Source: Harmothoe impar (taxonomy: Eukaryota > Annelida > Polychaeta > Phyllodocida > Polynoidae). From it: a stretch of 64,000 nucleotides of DNA. Shown here piece after piece: positions 1 to 13,600 of this stretch. Location of the stretch: the NCBI GenBank assembly GCA_947462335.1, contig OX381710.1:31735004-31799003 (forward strand), in the 5' to 3' direction. Under the pieces are notes generated by a model. It was not told where the DNA came from, did no database searches, and was given only the letters and a program-made list of their open reading frames with translations. The translations under genes and the position numbers were made by a program. How positions within the stretch are numbered: position 1 is the stretch's first letter; each line of letters begins with the position of its first letter.

Positions 1-1418
1 CAATAAGCACTGGGGAATTTGTTGAAGGGAATTTCAACAAGGAGCACCAAGTAGAGTATCTGTTGGGCTGCCCTCTTAGGCAAAAGCTTAACCCAGTGGC
101 ATGAAGGAAAAAATTACTAAGGATGAGAGTGGGTACAGGAAGGTCTTTCACACTAAGGTTTCTGCTATGTTTTCTCATGAAATTCAGGCAGTTTACTACA
201 TATACCTTCACTTGTTTAGGTGACAGAAGAGATATAACACCTTCTCCAGTACTTGGGGTTTAAACTAGTAGTGCTCATACTACTAGTTTCTGGCCAGGAG
301 GGCCAGGTCATCCCTGCCCTGGATCTCTAGGGCTATACTGTAGGGCTTAATGAAAACAGCACGCACTGGTGAGCCTCTGGAGGAACTGGTCCTGGAACCA
401 TTCCATGAGGAGGAACGCCTCTGTGTTGTCTGTACCCTGAAGTGCTACCTGTTACCTATTAGCATTATAACTGCTACTATATCTCATATAAGTTACATAC
501 TGGGAGCATTATTATGCTCATGCCTCCACCGAGTATGGTGCTAGATAAAACTACTAGTTTATTTTGTTGGCCACTGCAAGAGCCACTCCGTTACCTGTTA
601 TGATCTGACTTTTGTCAGGATTAATAAATACTGTCTAATTATCACCTATGTACCGAGACACAGTGTTCTGTGGGACAGGGATAATTGATGAATGAAATTG
701 GAAATTTCTAATAGTTGCCCCAGTCGCTAGGGGTGAACGCAGTGGATTGACTGCACTTTAAAATCTCCTGTGTCGCAAAGTCAACTTTTGTTGACAGCGA
801 CAGGGAATATAAAATTAATCGAGCACTTACCTTAGGTTAGTGTGAAGATTAATTGTTGTTCCCTGAGCAGACAACAAAAGTTGTCTGCAGCGTACACAGG
901 CCCACCCTACCTACCCTAGATGGAATTGGGGGTTTTAACTGGGCCAATACCAATCTACAACAAATCTGAAGACATAGACATAGAAGGGGGTTTTCCTGTG
1001 TACTTTTCAATTTACAGACAATCCACTGCTCGCTTGCTCCGGAAGTGACCGCTGGTACCGTGCGACTCTCCTGTGTACGCTGCAGACAACTTTTGTTGTC
1101 TGCTCAGGGAACAACAATTAATCTTCACACTAACCTAAGGTAAGTGCTCGATTAATTTTATATTAACGTACAGACAAGAGTGTAGACAGGGGGAGAAGAT
1201 CAACGGGGTCTGGAACACATATTTCATATTTCACATGATACGATTCATGTTGAGATTATCATAATGAGGGTACTTTATTCTGATGTTGCATGCTTTCAGT
1301 GGCATTGACAAACAACTTTTTCTCCTTTTTTTGCTGAAAAACCACATTGTAAAGTGTGCTATAGAGAGTCTCTGTATATCAGTATATACAATAGCGAATC
1401 TCTGTATGTACTCTACAG
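1..1418. other. intron sequence upstream of first visible BLTP1 exon
   Basis: No convincing coding exon seen. The stretch ends in a usable acceptor (ctctacag) before 1419. It contains a long fold-back element at 806-1164 and a smaller hairpin at 772-803. Otherwise it is unremarkable. Confidence 0.6.
806..1164. repeat. fold-back element with 95-bp perfect inverted arms
   Basis: Bases 806-900 are the reverse complement of 1070-1164 with no mismatch I could find; the spacer is 169 bp. Each arm contains a smaller hairpin around CAACAAAAGTTG / CAACTTTTGTTG. Just upstream, 772-803 is a hairpin built on the same core (TGTCGC..GTCAAC / GTTGAC..GCGACA). No ORF is present. The structure fits a fold-back or MITE-type non-autonomous DNA element; the family is not recognised. 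Confidence 0.8.
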
Positions 1419-1667
1419 CTGCAGAACATAGTGGAGTTTCTACAGACGTTTATCTTCCTGGTGGAGGACTCCGAGAACACCTTACAGCGTCAGCACGCCT
1501 TCAGGACGTGTCAGCACGGTGTGGCACAGCCCGACTGTACGCACCACAACCCGGCCCTCAGCTTCCCCTGCCCCACCTCCGAGGACATCAAGTACCGCAT
1601 GACGCGCGCCACCATCGACTGTATAGACCTCTACTTGGTTGAGACTGGAGCTGCCCTAAACTTGCAG
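1419..1667 (+). CDS. BLTP1: BLTP1 exon 1 of window
   Basis: Phase 0 in, 0 out, 83 codons. Reads LQNIVEFLQTFIFLVEDSEN..., then EDIKYRMTRATIDCIDLYLVE, matching the central BLTP1 rod. It ends LNLQ before gtggga. The start could be 6 nt later (a second AG at 1423-1424). Confidence 0.85.
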
Positions 1668-4600
1668 GTGGGAAGACATGCAGGGATTAATAATGTGTTA
1701 ATGATGAATGCGTCTATTATGAACAGTATATATGAAAGAAAATAATTACTCGGAATTACTCATTATTAGATTTTAGCATGAGTCATTCTCATGGTAAAAA
1801 CTGGCCCACGGGCCATTATAAGCTCATTAAATATGATTGTGAGGTGCAATCCTTCTTTAATCATGATTGCCACAGTATTCCAATTCATTCTTTGTATTAT
1901 GTTAGGATATGTCAGATACTTTCAATTTTTTTCCAATCATTTGATCCTGTAAAATTGTACTATATATATATGGTCTTTCAGCTTAACATTTATGTTCTAT
2001 TATCACAGGTATTTCCTGTGCGTGTGGCTACGTGCAATCTACACGGCAAGAACAACAAGGCGGGAGTCACAGCTCTCATCCCCAACCTCAACATCAAGCA
2101 GCTACTGCTCTCCTCACCGGTCGACCAGGACTACTCCGGTCCCTCCGACCTATGGTTGGAGGCGGGTGGCATCAGCCTGGGCCCACTCAATGTGGATGCC
2201 GCCATGGCACTACCCAGCCCAGAGTTCCACCCAATTCAAGACGGATTCCTTAAGTTACATGACAAAAAGACTCACCGTCTATGGTTTCTCTGGCCGCCTG
2301 ACCTCAGCGTCATGTCACCGAAAGTGGTGGGCAAGTGTGGGTGCGTCGGAGGCTGCAGGTTTTTCGGTGCTAACCGGAATGGCCAGCGCTTCTTCCAGCC
2401 TGATGACCATGATTTTGTCGATGGAGTCAACACGGCTGTGTACCATATTTGTACAGAAGGCGCTGAACTGGGTTATGGGCAGAGTCTACTGCAGAAGGGC
2501 CAGCTCATCTTTGACATCCAGGGTACCTCGCTGCCTGTCACTCCCAGTAAGGTGAAGCTGATGGACAAGGGCCGGTTGGTGACGGCAGGTGGTAGTAAGA
2601 TGTCTGTGGACACGCCGCGTACCAGCACCACACTGGTGGACGACGGAGGCAGCCTGCGACAGTCGTCGCTGCTAGCCTACATCACTGACCACTCCTCCAC
2701 CACCGGGCCTGATCACATGAGCAGCTCCGAGCAGACACTTAAAGGTTCAGAGAGCGGTTCCGTTAGTGGTACCCCACGAGAAAATGGTTCGACAAGTGGA
2801 CGAAGCGCTGGTGGACACAGTGCCAGCGGACGCAGCGCCAGTGGACGAAGTGCCAGTGGACGAAGTGCCAGTGGACGAAGTGCCAGTGGACGAAGTGCCA
2901 GTGGACGAAGTGCCATGAGTGTCCCCAGCGATATGCTCCCAGATAGCCCCATGCCAGACGCCTATGACACTGACCACTATGGCAGCACACCATCCGACAC
3001 AGCGGTCACATGGCTGTCAGGTGGTTCAGGCAGTGCCACTAGTCTCCCTGATATCATTAACCAGAAACAAAAGAAGGGTCATGAGCGGAAGTTAAGCTAT
3101 GATGCAGTAAAAGCTGTCGGCAGCAATACCCTGCCACGCAAGGCCAGTGATGCTAGCGACTCAGTCCCAACACCCAACTCTCCTTTGACTGCCGGCTCGC
3201 AGCGCAAGGACTCCCTGGGCTCGTTCCCCAGCTACTGCAGTGGGCAGTCGGTGTCGCGCCAGTCCAGCCTGACTAGCCCTGTGTTGCGCCGCCTGTCCTC
3301 TCAGTTCTCCATCCCTAACGATGGGTCGCAGTCCTCCATGACTGGCAGTGAGCGCTTCTTCTCAGCACCAGAGGATGTCAATGTGACATCAAGTTCAGAG
3401 TACGCCACTGACGCTGCATCCTCGTCTCATAACCTCATCATCAATGGGCTGACACGACAGGTACGTTCGGCAACATCATCTGCATCGGAATACCGCTCCT
3501 TCTCCGATGTGTCCATTGGCTCACCGGGCAGTGCTGACAACACTTTGATGTCACAAACAATTATTCACCACGTGGGCCGGCAGGACTCGGCCAGCTCTGA
3601 TACAGGATCTCTGGCATCGTTTGTCTCTGCTGTTTCCTCACAAGTCGGCTCATTGCAGGACCTGCGCTTCTCGCAGCCCGACATCTCACGAGAACAGATC
3701 GAGACGGAGATCGAGGTGGAGACTGCAGGGGAGACGGAGGGTGGTGAGACGACTCCCACCAATGCTCATAACTATGTGGACCTGCATGGACAGATCAACC
3801 AGCAGATCACCAAGTCGCCCCTGCTCATGTCCTGCTACATAAACCACCTCACACAGCTGCACTGCTCGCACTGGGCCTCCCCACCACCACTGCCGCACTT
3901 AGTCATCAAACCACCCGCGAGTCACCAGGGTGACGCGTCCTCATCTTTCCACTCCAAGATCTCCAGCCCCGGTATCAGTGACCATGCGCCCACACCCGCA
4001 TGGATCCCACACTTCGCCTATAAGCAGCAGGGCTTTGGGCCACGCTTAATGGTAGCCAAGAAAGAGCCACTGACCCCACCTAGTCTCAGCAGTCCATCTA
4101 GCTTGGGCGACCGGAATAAATCTGCTGGAAATCCAGGTAAGCATAGTCAGAAGACAGTTTCAGGCAATCATGGTTGATAACACGATTTCAGCCTACTGTG
4201 TACACTGTTATCCACATGGATATGACGAATACGGTTACAGCATATATACTGAAGTAGCTGAAGTTTCTTGTATGACTACATTAGATTTCGTGTATTGAGA
4301 ACACTCTCATTGGTCCTGTCCATTCTCTACATAATTAATTCGGGTTCTTCTAAGGAAGATTGCTGTATAGAACTTGACGTCATATTTTTTTAAATGAAAT
4401 TACAACATACAAGTTCACACATAAATGTTGCAATGACTTAATTCAAATAAATGTTAATATGCTTTATGTTCCGTAGATCCTGATCTTGGCTTCACGTACG
4501 ACGACCATGTCTCCAAAACCACAGCTGTGGTCAACCTCAAAGGTTCAGTGGATATTATGGTGTCTCCACTTCTGCTTGAGTCCCTCCAGAGGTAACCATA

Positions 4601-7600
4601 ACTTGTTCCAGCACATTTTAGCAATTACTAATAGTACACCATTCTAATAAGATGAATAAAACTACGCGAAGAAACTGAAATTATAAAAAATGAAAATAAA
4701 ATACTCAGGATTTCTTCAATATACATTATCGTTTGTCAAATACATGGTATCTGTTCATGAATTATTGACCCAGGGTACCCTGGGTCTCTGTGAGACGGTT
4801 TTCCAGCAAAAAATGCAGATTGGTCAGCTGACTTTGAAGAGCTCCCCTGCATTTCTTCTTTCATTTATCTGATTGAAATAAACACATGCATATAGATTGA
4901 AACAAACTGTACCTTCCTCTTTTTTTCAGTTTGTAAAAAAAAAAAAATTGTAGCAGAAAAACGCTCTTGAAAAAAAGTAAAAAATACCCCTGAGATCAAG
5001 TCTGTGTGAACGAATGCTGAAGATAGGCCAGTGACCTTGAATCCTGACTTTAAAAGATGCACGTTCACACAGACTTCCTATACCTACAATGGTTAAGAGG
5101 AGGTGAGACCAAAAAGTGAGACGCTTTGTGGTAGAACAGATCGTCTTCCATTGGTGCCCACAGACATTTAAAGGCCTCACCATACATTACCTGCACACAG
5201 CGGGGGCGCTGCAATCGTCAAAACGGTACCCGTAGTGAGGCTAGAACCGCCGGGAACAAGTTGCAATAGCTGACGCAACTTTTGCCAGTTTCACAGCATC
5301 CTGCCGAGGCTACTGCTGCGACTTTTGAACCGAGGGGATCAACAACTCACTCATTCTATCTATGGCTACTAATTACGGGAAGACTTTTGCCAAATATTGA
5401 GGTATCTTAATGGCCCCTTTTATAGCCCATGTCAACTTCGGAGCTGAATATCTTGTGTCAGTCACCAGAAATCGATTAGAAACCACTGGTTATGTCAAGA
5501 AATAACATGAGACTACATGCCCATAATTAGAGAAGGGTCGGAGAGCCATAGATATTTTATTTAGGGCCCATAAAGTTCGCTCCCAATGCTAAAGGATAGG
5601 CATTTGCGTTTTCTAGAGCAGTAGCCTCGTTTTCATTTTGGCTTCAAATGGTAAAGGTGCGCGATCTTCCTACTAAAATAAACAAAATGGCGAGTTCGTG
5701 AAAGTAGTGTATTGCAGGGTTGGGTGTTGGTCGTCGGTCATCGGTGGTAGGGGGTTGGGATTGTTGGGACCTGAGTGTTGGGACATGAGTGTTGGGACAT
5801 GAGTGTTGGGACATGAGTTGGGACTTCAGACACTGCCAATCTTGGAAAAGCCCTGGGTCACTTGTGATCTATATCACACAATCCATCTTTATTTAGGAAT
5901 ATGTTTTACTAATTTTATCATTTAATCACTCACCAAACTAAGTCTGGAATTTACGGAATATCTTTATTTCTATAATATTATTTATGAATTCATTGGTTTC
6001 AATTTGTTAAGGTATGTGGAGGCAGTCACACCATTACTCGCGAGTCTACATCCGTCAACCATTGTGGACACCCTGCACTTACAGTGCTCGAACGCAGTAA
6101 AAGCCCAGAACAAACTCAAGACCAAGTCGTCCCACACAGAGACTAATGAAAGAAGGGAGGAAGGCGGTGACGTGCGGGTCGGCTCCAGGTCCAACAGCGA
6201 CACAGCCGAAGCACAGGCCAGCAAGACCTCCAGGGTCCAGATCATGTTCTCCTTGTCTAAGGTAGTGTATTCTCATTCAATTGTGATTAAGTCAGAAATA
6301 TGAATTTTAAAAGCTAGCTTAAATTTATAGGTGGTTGCTGCCGTATGAGACAGTGGGTGCCAGCACTGCAGTAGTGCATATGATACTGCAAGTGCAACAA
6401 GTAGATTGTTTCATTTCACTAGGGGCTGGATCTACTTCCCTAATTTCGCTTAAGCGATTTTGCAGTTAAATTTGAAATGGTTTTCTTACATGGACAAAAA
6501 GAGTAAGAATTATAAGTGTCTTTAATAATGGGAAAAAAATAGAAAGATAACATTCAGATTTCTTACAAGATGTCAAATTGATTCTACTTTTAGATGAACA
6601 TAAACGTGTTGCAAGTCTCCCTGGTTGAAGAGGTCATTTCTATAGCGGCACTGGATTATGTGCGTGACCTGACATGTGTGTCGGTGCTAGCCGTATGTCT
6701 CGACAACATCACGTGTCAACTCCTAGCCAACAATCACTCCCACAAGACGATTGAGCTAGGATCAGATGCCAGCCCAGACTCAGTTACAAAGAAGACATCT
6801 AAGTCGCAGAAACCCACCACCGGGGCGGAGAGCGGTGGTGGGGGCACAAAGAAGAAGTCTGATGTCGTAGAAATAGAACCTGAGCACGCTATGGAGATGC
6901 AACGGGAGGAGATGGTCGGCAACCTCCATATTGGACGAATACACTTCCAGGTTAGAACATATCTTAGACAGTGCATTATCTCTATGGATTAGACCGTTAC
7001 ATTGTTGAAATGTTCAATATTAAAGTAAAGAGTGCAGTCGTAAAATCTTTCTCTCAATATTTACTGCTTGATGATCTTATTAATTTGTACAGTCCATATC
7101 ACTCTTTAACAATTTTCTAATCATCAGCTTCGTCGAATGAAAAAGAACAGTAACTTCTCCGACCGCGTAATCCTCACCGCCATCCCCGAGTATCGGTCCA
7201 AGGTCCTCTTTACGTTCAATCGGCCGTTGGTCCCACCGAGCCCACAGCGAATCAGTGCACCCGTTCAGACCGCAGAAACCCAACAGGGCCCAGAACCCAC
7301 TGCGGAGGACCTCGCGGGATTTATCATGTTTGAGTGTGGCTTAGAGGATATCAACCTCAAGGCGGCCAAGCGGAGTGGTTTCCAGGCGGTGCTGATTCAG
7401 CAGGAGGAGGAGAACCTAGCTCACATTGACCACATGCTGCACAACCTCAAGGAGAAGACGGGCTTCCCAGGCCCTACCACTGCCTCCCACCAGCCGCGGG
7501 CCTCACAGGCATCGTCAAGGGATAGTAAAGGTGAGCAAGGTGGTCTCTGTTTGGTGTTTGGTGGAGTTGGAAAGAATTTCCAAAGATATTTCTATATCAA

Positions 7601-10600
7601 CTATAAAATTAATTTGAGAATTATGTGCTTGTTTTGATTCCTCATCACTTTCTTAGGTGACCATATATTTGAGAATATTTAGGAATCCTTAATATGTTGT
7701 ACTTTACTAATTTCATCAACATTAAAGAAGCATTAACACACACCATTTTGCTCTTTATAACCAGCTCGTTCTAAAGGTCCAGTTAATGCAAACAACCACA
7801 ATGGTGACATGGCACGCGAGTCAGACACAGGCTCGGTGAATGGTTCTAATGCGAGTGGCCTCGGCAACTCAGCTGACGACGAGGACTCCTCCTGGCACTC
7901 GCGGGTCTCCTTCCCATCAGAGATGGGTGAGGATGGCCCCCTGGAGGCCTCCGGAGAGCTCCAGGGCGACGCCTCCAGCTGTGTGCTCGAGTTCAAGGCG
8001 GCCTGGTTCAACTTTGCAGCACCCCCGCCATCCCCAAGGAAGCGAAAGCTCGAGTACACTCGGTAAGGCTGTTGTAAAATATTGAACTAATATATACGCG
8101 TATACATTTTATGGTAAGAAAAGGAAATAACTCCTATGCCCAAGCCAGTTATTTAAGACATATTGATGGCATTTCAGCTTTGGATGCTCAATGGAAAAAG
8201 GAAGCTGAGGTCAGTTTATCTACTGTAAACGTAGATATTTTCGCGCAGCTAAATTTTCGCGCACCTAGCACCTAAGGGCATTTTCGCGCAATCATATTTT
8301 CGCGCAGCTGCAATCAGGGGATCCTTAGCTACATGCCAGTTTTTACGTTTTTTCAATCGGACAATTATTAAGGGTTTTACAGCCCAAAAATTATTGCTCA
8401 AAATATTTTACCCCCCATGCCCCTTCCAACAGACTTTTATAGTCTCTGGTCACATCAGGAGCCACATAACATCCACGTTATCATTTAAGCATCATATAAG
8501 CCTACTAAGTTTCAGGATGTAATTTTTCCAGCATGTTAGATTTGGTATTTGAATCTATTCTGCATTGCAATATAGTAATGCCAGATATCATTGGAAAGCT
8601 ATTGTTTTGTGCAATATTTTCGCGCACATCATATTTTCGCGCACATAGGTATGTGCGCGAAATGCGCGAAAATATGTACTGAGCGAAAATGAATACGTTT
8701 ACAGTATTCAATTTAAACCATCACGACAAAACCAAGAGATACTACGTTTCCATCTTTTGTAGAAATTCCGACACATTACCAGACAACTCTGAAACCTATT
8801 AAATTAGTACATTTGTAAATACTGAAATAGTCCAGTTGGTACGTGGTTAATATTGAGTTGATACGGTACTACTTGCTGTTACAGACTGGACTGGAACCTC
8901 CTGAGTACGTTCACTCCGGCTATTAACGCCTGGATGAACCCGGGTCACCGCGCCATGGTGGCCAGTAAGCGGCTGGTGGTGCAGCTCAAGTACCGGGTTT
9001 GTACCGTCATGGCCTGCATCATGACGGAGGCACTAGACTACCAGCGGCTACACCTCCCTGCTAGGGTAAGCACCTGCACCAGGGGGAAAAGCAGAATGCC
9101 AGCAAACTTAGAACCAGGCCTTTTTTTTAATGTGTTTTATTGGGTAAAAGAAAACAAATACAAAAATAGATGCGTCATCCTAGCTTAGGCGCATTGCCTT
9201 GCTTCCGCTAGGTCCCCTCTCATTAGATTAGGTTAACATTCAATATATGCAAGTAATTGGATATATTTTATTTGAAATAAAAACTAAAATAGGGCATAGA
9301 AAATAAGGATCTGCTACCTTCATACTATATATATAAAATGTATAGTGTATATACATGTATATATCGTTTGTAAATGATACAGCCTAAAATACGTGCATTT
9401 TCCTTTTATGTGGTTTTGGTGAGAATGCCATTGGCGCAAAGACAACATTTCTCAACACCTGCTTTCTATGGAAAGGTACACGTGGATTAGGACTACTCTG
9501 AATAATCCTCATGAGAAAGCATTGTGCATCATATTAAATCCATACTTTTCATTGCAGCACAAGTATGGGAAAATCATGAGCCTAGCAAAGACATTACAAG
9601 AGGACCCCTCCTGCCAACTTCTGGCTGTGCTGCAGAAATATATCAAGAAGGTGAGAGGATAGCACTAGGAGGCTTATACATTTTGTCCCCAATGTAACCC
9701 ATAAACAATGTCGGCCTCTTGGAGATAAAACATTTTAGGGTAGAACTTTGTACCCTTTGTCGACATTATACTTCGCGACTGTATAAACCAGACTGTTACT
9801 ATGAGGGGTCGACATGATGCTTGAACGTAATACTGGCGCGTTACATATATGTACAAAGCTATTTTTTGACATGGCATAATGCTTCTCACTGGTTGTTGTA
9901 GGTTGGTTTAAAAGTGATCGAGGACAACATCAACGTTGACACCATTCCCCAGCTCATCACCATACAGAAGGGGCTCTTAGCCCTCACTCGCCAATGGAAG
10001 AATGTCCTCTACATGCCCATCATTGATACCAGCTTCAAAAGGAAAAGGGTCCATCCCTACACCGTCACCTTTGCCATCCCCAGCGATGAAAGTATAGATA
10101 ACTTCACGAATTTAGGTAGGTGTCTGAAATATGTGGCAATGATTTATGTACTATACATTACAAAAAATCAAAAATCGTTTAATCTGATGAGGAGTGTTTT
10201 GAAGAAAGAAAAATTGCAGAAAATAATTGATATGTTTAATGTTGCAGGTTTAGAGGATGCAGAAATCACAGGATCTCTTGATAACTTCGAAGTGGTGGAT
10301 GAGAAGACCTCCCTCCTTAAGGCGGAGGGCGGGTCTATCGGCCATGGAGGATCACTGAGCGGGTCACTGAGCGGGTCGGGGGGTGCACCGCCCATAACGC
10401 TGCAGCGTCCAGCGAGCACCGGTCATCTCGAGACGACAGGCCTCGACCCCATGGACGCAGGAGCCAAAACCAGCAGCGTGGAATCTGTCCCTGTGGGGGA
10501 TAAGCACACAGGTTAGTCAGTCAGCTTGGTTGATACTATACAATGATACAGCAAAGTACTTTGCTGGTACCTTTTTAAAGTGTTTTTTTTAATATTCAAA

Positions 10601-13600
10601 TCATCCCCCCTCCCCGAAAATGAATATATATACCACTACCGTAGTCGATTTCATGATGAAAAAAAAACATAATGTATTTTTCAGCGCACCTGGCTAAAGG
10701 GCGTAACCGAAGCGTCGGGGCAGCAGCGGCCACTCCCTACAGTAGCATCGACTCTCCAGCCAAACCGTCGTTAGGGAGTCAGAGTGCACCAGGTTCAACT
10801 GGCACCCTGCCAGCACCCAAGATCCGCCGTAACGAGAGCAACATGAGCTTCCCATCAGGCTCAGTGAGCATGTCGAGTGTGGATGTAGGGGTCGCCTCGG
10901 TGCCCAGCACCCCACTCAAGACGAGCCTCACACGCCAGCTCTCGGAACTCGAGAAGCGAGAGGACGAAGACCTCTACAGGTAAGATACAGGGTTACATTG
11001 GGTTTAATGGTGGTGCGATTTGTTATCGTCTGTAGCAATTTTAATTGACCCCAATGGTGAGTACACAGTATGCCTGATTATTCTCATGTTATAAAGAAAT
11101 GTGGTAAAAAATCGTTTTAAAAAAGGCAAAATATTCCTTTGTGTGTGTTTGTTAAGAAACACTATTGTAAGAAAGAAGCTAAGATTGATTTATAAATATT
11201 AAAATGAGCTTATTGTGGTAATGCATGTTTGTTGCAGATGGATGCAGCGCCAGCAGGAGTACACGCGGCTGTGTAACCACCCCAACCTGCACTACTACCC
11301 GTCCGTGGGCCATGAATCCTTCATCAACGCTGGCCTCTCCGAGTACAGCCAGGACGACAGCATCAGCATGCAGCAGGTGGCCATGGCACACTCCCTGCTG
11401 CAACTCGCAGACGCGCAGGTAACACCTGGTATCTATACGGGGGAGAGCCTACCTAGGGTGAGGGCCGCCATCATGGATCCGCCCCCGACGCCAAACAAGA
11501 TACCAGATGGCGGGTCTCCCAGTCTATGGTGGCGACCCCCTGTAGTGTGGAGGTTCGGGAATACAAGTAGAAGGCCATGATGAGGTTTCTTTTCTTTAAC
11601 AAGAGGTGGTTATTATATGCAGCCTTAACATGGGTTATTTTGCACTTATTTGTCTTCATAATGTCTATAGTATAGACAGGGTTATACGCGAAACTTGGGA
11701 TTATGTAGAATGAGGTAGATGTACATTTAGTTTGTTTAGCTTTAATATACCGTTTGTAATGTTTAAATCTGGCAGGTATTGTTCAAGCCCCTGCTGGCCG
11801 CCATCGGCATCCACTTGGGAGCAGTCAAGACGTCCGCTTTCATGAAGAAGTTTGGAGGGAACGTTTCCATCCAAGGCAAACTACAGACATTGCGTATCGA
11901 CATTGTCGACTCTGAAACCGTGTCGACCCGCAAAAATAAGGGCAAGGTACGAAGCATGTTTTGGTCTTGCAAGCATCCATTTTAAATATCTCCTGAAAAA
12001 GACTCGCACTCACAAAGTAAAAAAGCACAGTGAATTCTGAGCATCTCGACCAAATAGAGATACTAAGAGAGGAATAACTTATCGAAGACTTTATCTTAAA
12101 AAGCATGACTAGTTGAATTGGTCTGTTTAATCCACATGAGCAGGTTTCCGAATCTTGGGACACAGGCATTATAGTATTACATCTTCCTCACACAGACCCC
12201 AAAGGCCAAGCTAAAGAAGATCCCTAAGCTGCACATCGACACAGGCCTAGACACGCCCGCCTTCCTCTGCGACACATTCGCTGTCGTCATTTGTATGAAA
12301 GACATGGTAGACTTTGAGAAAGATGAGGATGGTGGGTCGGCCAGCGGGTTCGACTGGCGCCGGCGCTCGCTGCGCGCCATCAAGTTTGCCATGGATCACA
12401 TGGAGGCCAAACCCACCACAACTAAGGTGATGCTACATCCTGCTTTACTACTTTGTGTCAATTGTCAATCTCAATTAATTTTCAAATTATTATAAATGCT
12501 TTGTCGACGATATAGCTACATTTCTTCATAACATATTATAAATATTTTCTAATAGTCCGGTCTGCTACACAGTTGAAGGCCATTATCTAATTATGATCAG
12601 AAAACGTGCACATGATTGGTTCTATAACCATGCTGAATACTATACTTCATTGATATATTAATTACTGACTTCACAAGAATTAATAACATAATATATAGTA
12701 CTTATTTAAATATTTATGTTATAGGTGCACTTCTCCATCAACTGTAATGCGATCAACCAACATGTGAACATGTCGCTATTGCGGCTAGTTCATCAGTTTG
12801 TCACAATGATTGAGAACATCAATGAAACCAGGGTCGAGTTGTCCGGTCACCGGGCGGATTACAAAACTCACCGCAAACAAGATTCAAAGGTAACTGACAG
12901 AAAATCACCTAAATGTTCAACCATATTACGAAAATTCCTGCTTATAATCTGTGGGTAATGCATGATTCAAAATCGTCAGTACGGGTTATAAGTGTGAGTG
13001 CGGATTATACAAGGGAGAGCTTGGCATGATATATGAAACAGTAATTGTGTAGTGTATTCCTTCCAATTTGTTTTCCATGTCCTACTTTCGTTCTTCAATA
13101 TTTCAGAAGTAAAACTTATAATTTCTTTAACCGTAGGGTTCATCGACTGGGACAGAGTCGGCTGAGCAGCAGGAGGGCCTGAAGGGTGAGGGGACGAGTC
13201 CACTACTTGATGTAGAGACTCCTACCCCTGACGACATCCGCACAGGCCTCCCCACATCTAGTCATAAGCACGAGGGTCCCCCACAGCGGCCTGATGGCCC
13301 ACCGAAGCGTTCTCGAGAGGCTCCACCCAGACCGGAGGCGCCACCGATGAAGAAGCGGACGGAAGCGCCTCCCCGCCCGGAGGTGCCTCCAGTCCGCACT
13401 GGCTCCAAAATGGTGCTGGACTCCAGGCCGGATCGCCTACCTATGTCGTTGCCGACCTCCTTTGGCAAATCACCCAAGAAGTTTTCCTTCAAGCGGGGCA
13501 AGGTGGAGCTGTTCGGCTCGAAGGCTGCATCAGACACAAGCACCAAGTCAGCGGCACACAGCAGCGAGTCTGCCAAATCTGAACTGGTCACTTCACCACC

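Larger units (their letters stand above)
4592..6011. other. intron with hairpin and short tandem repeat
   Basis: 1.4-kb intron. A 15-bp perfect inverted repeat (4998-5012 with 5062-5076) and a 15-bp tandem repeat (5762-5825) lie inside it. The rest, including the moderately GC-rich stretch 5200-5360, is not recognised. Confidence 0.6.

Noticed and set aside
1778..2008. Upstream extension of the open frame of the large BLTP1 exon
   Set aside because: It lacks family similarity and a clear acceptor (TATCACAG) precedes 2009, where conserved sequence starts.
2713..2993. Minus-strand open frames opposite the S-A-S-G-R repeat
   Set aside because: Shadows of the in-frame 15-bp repeat in the BLTP1 exon.
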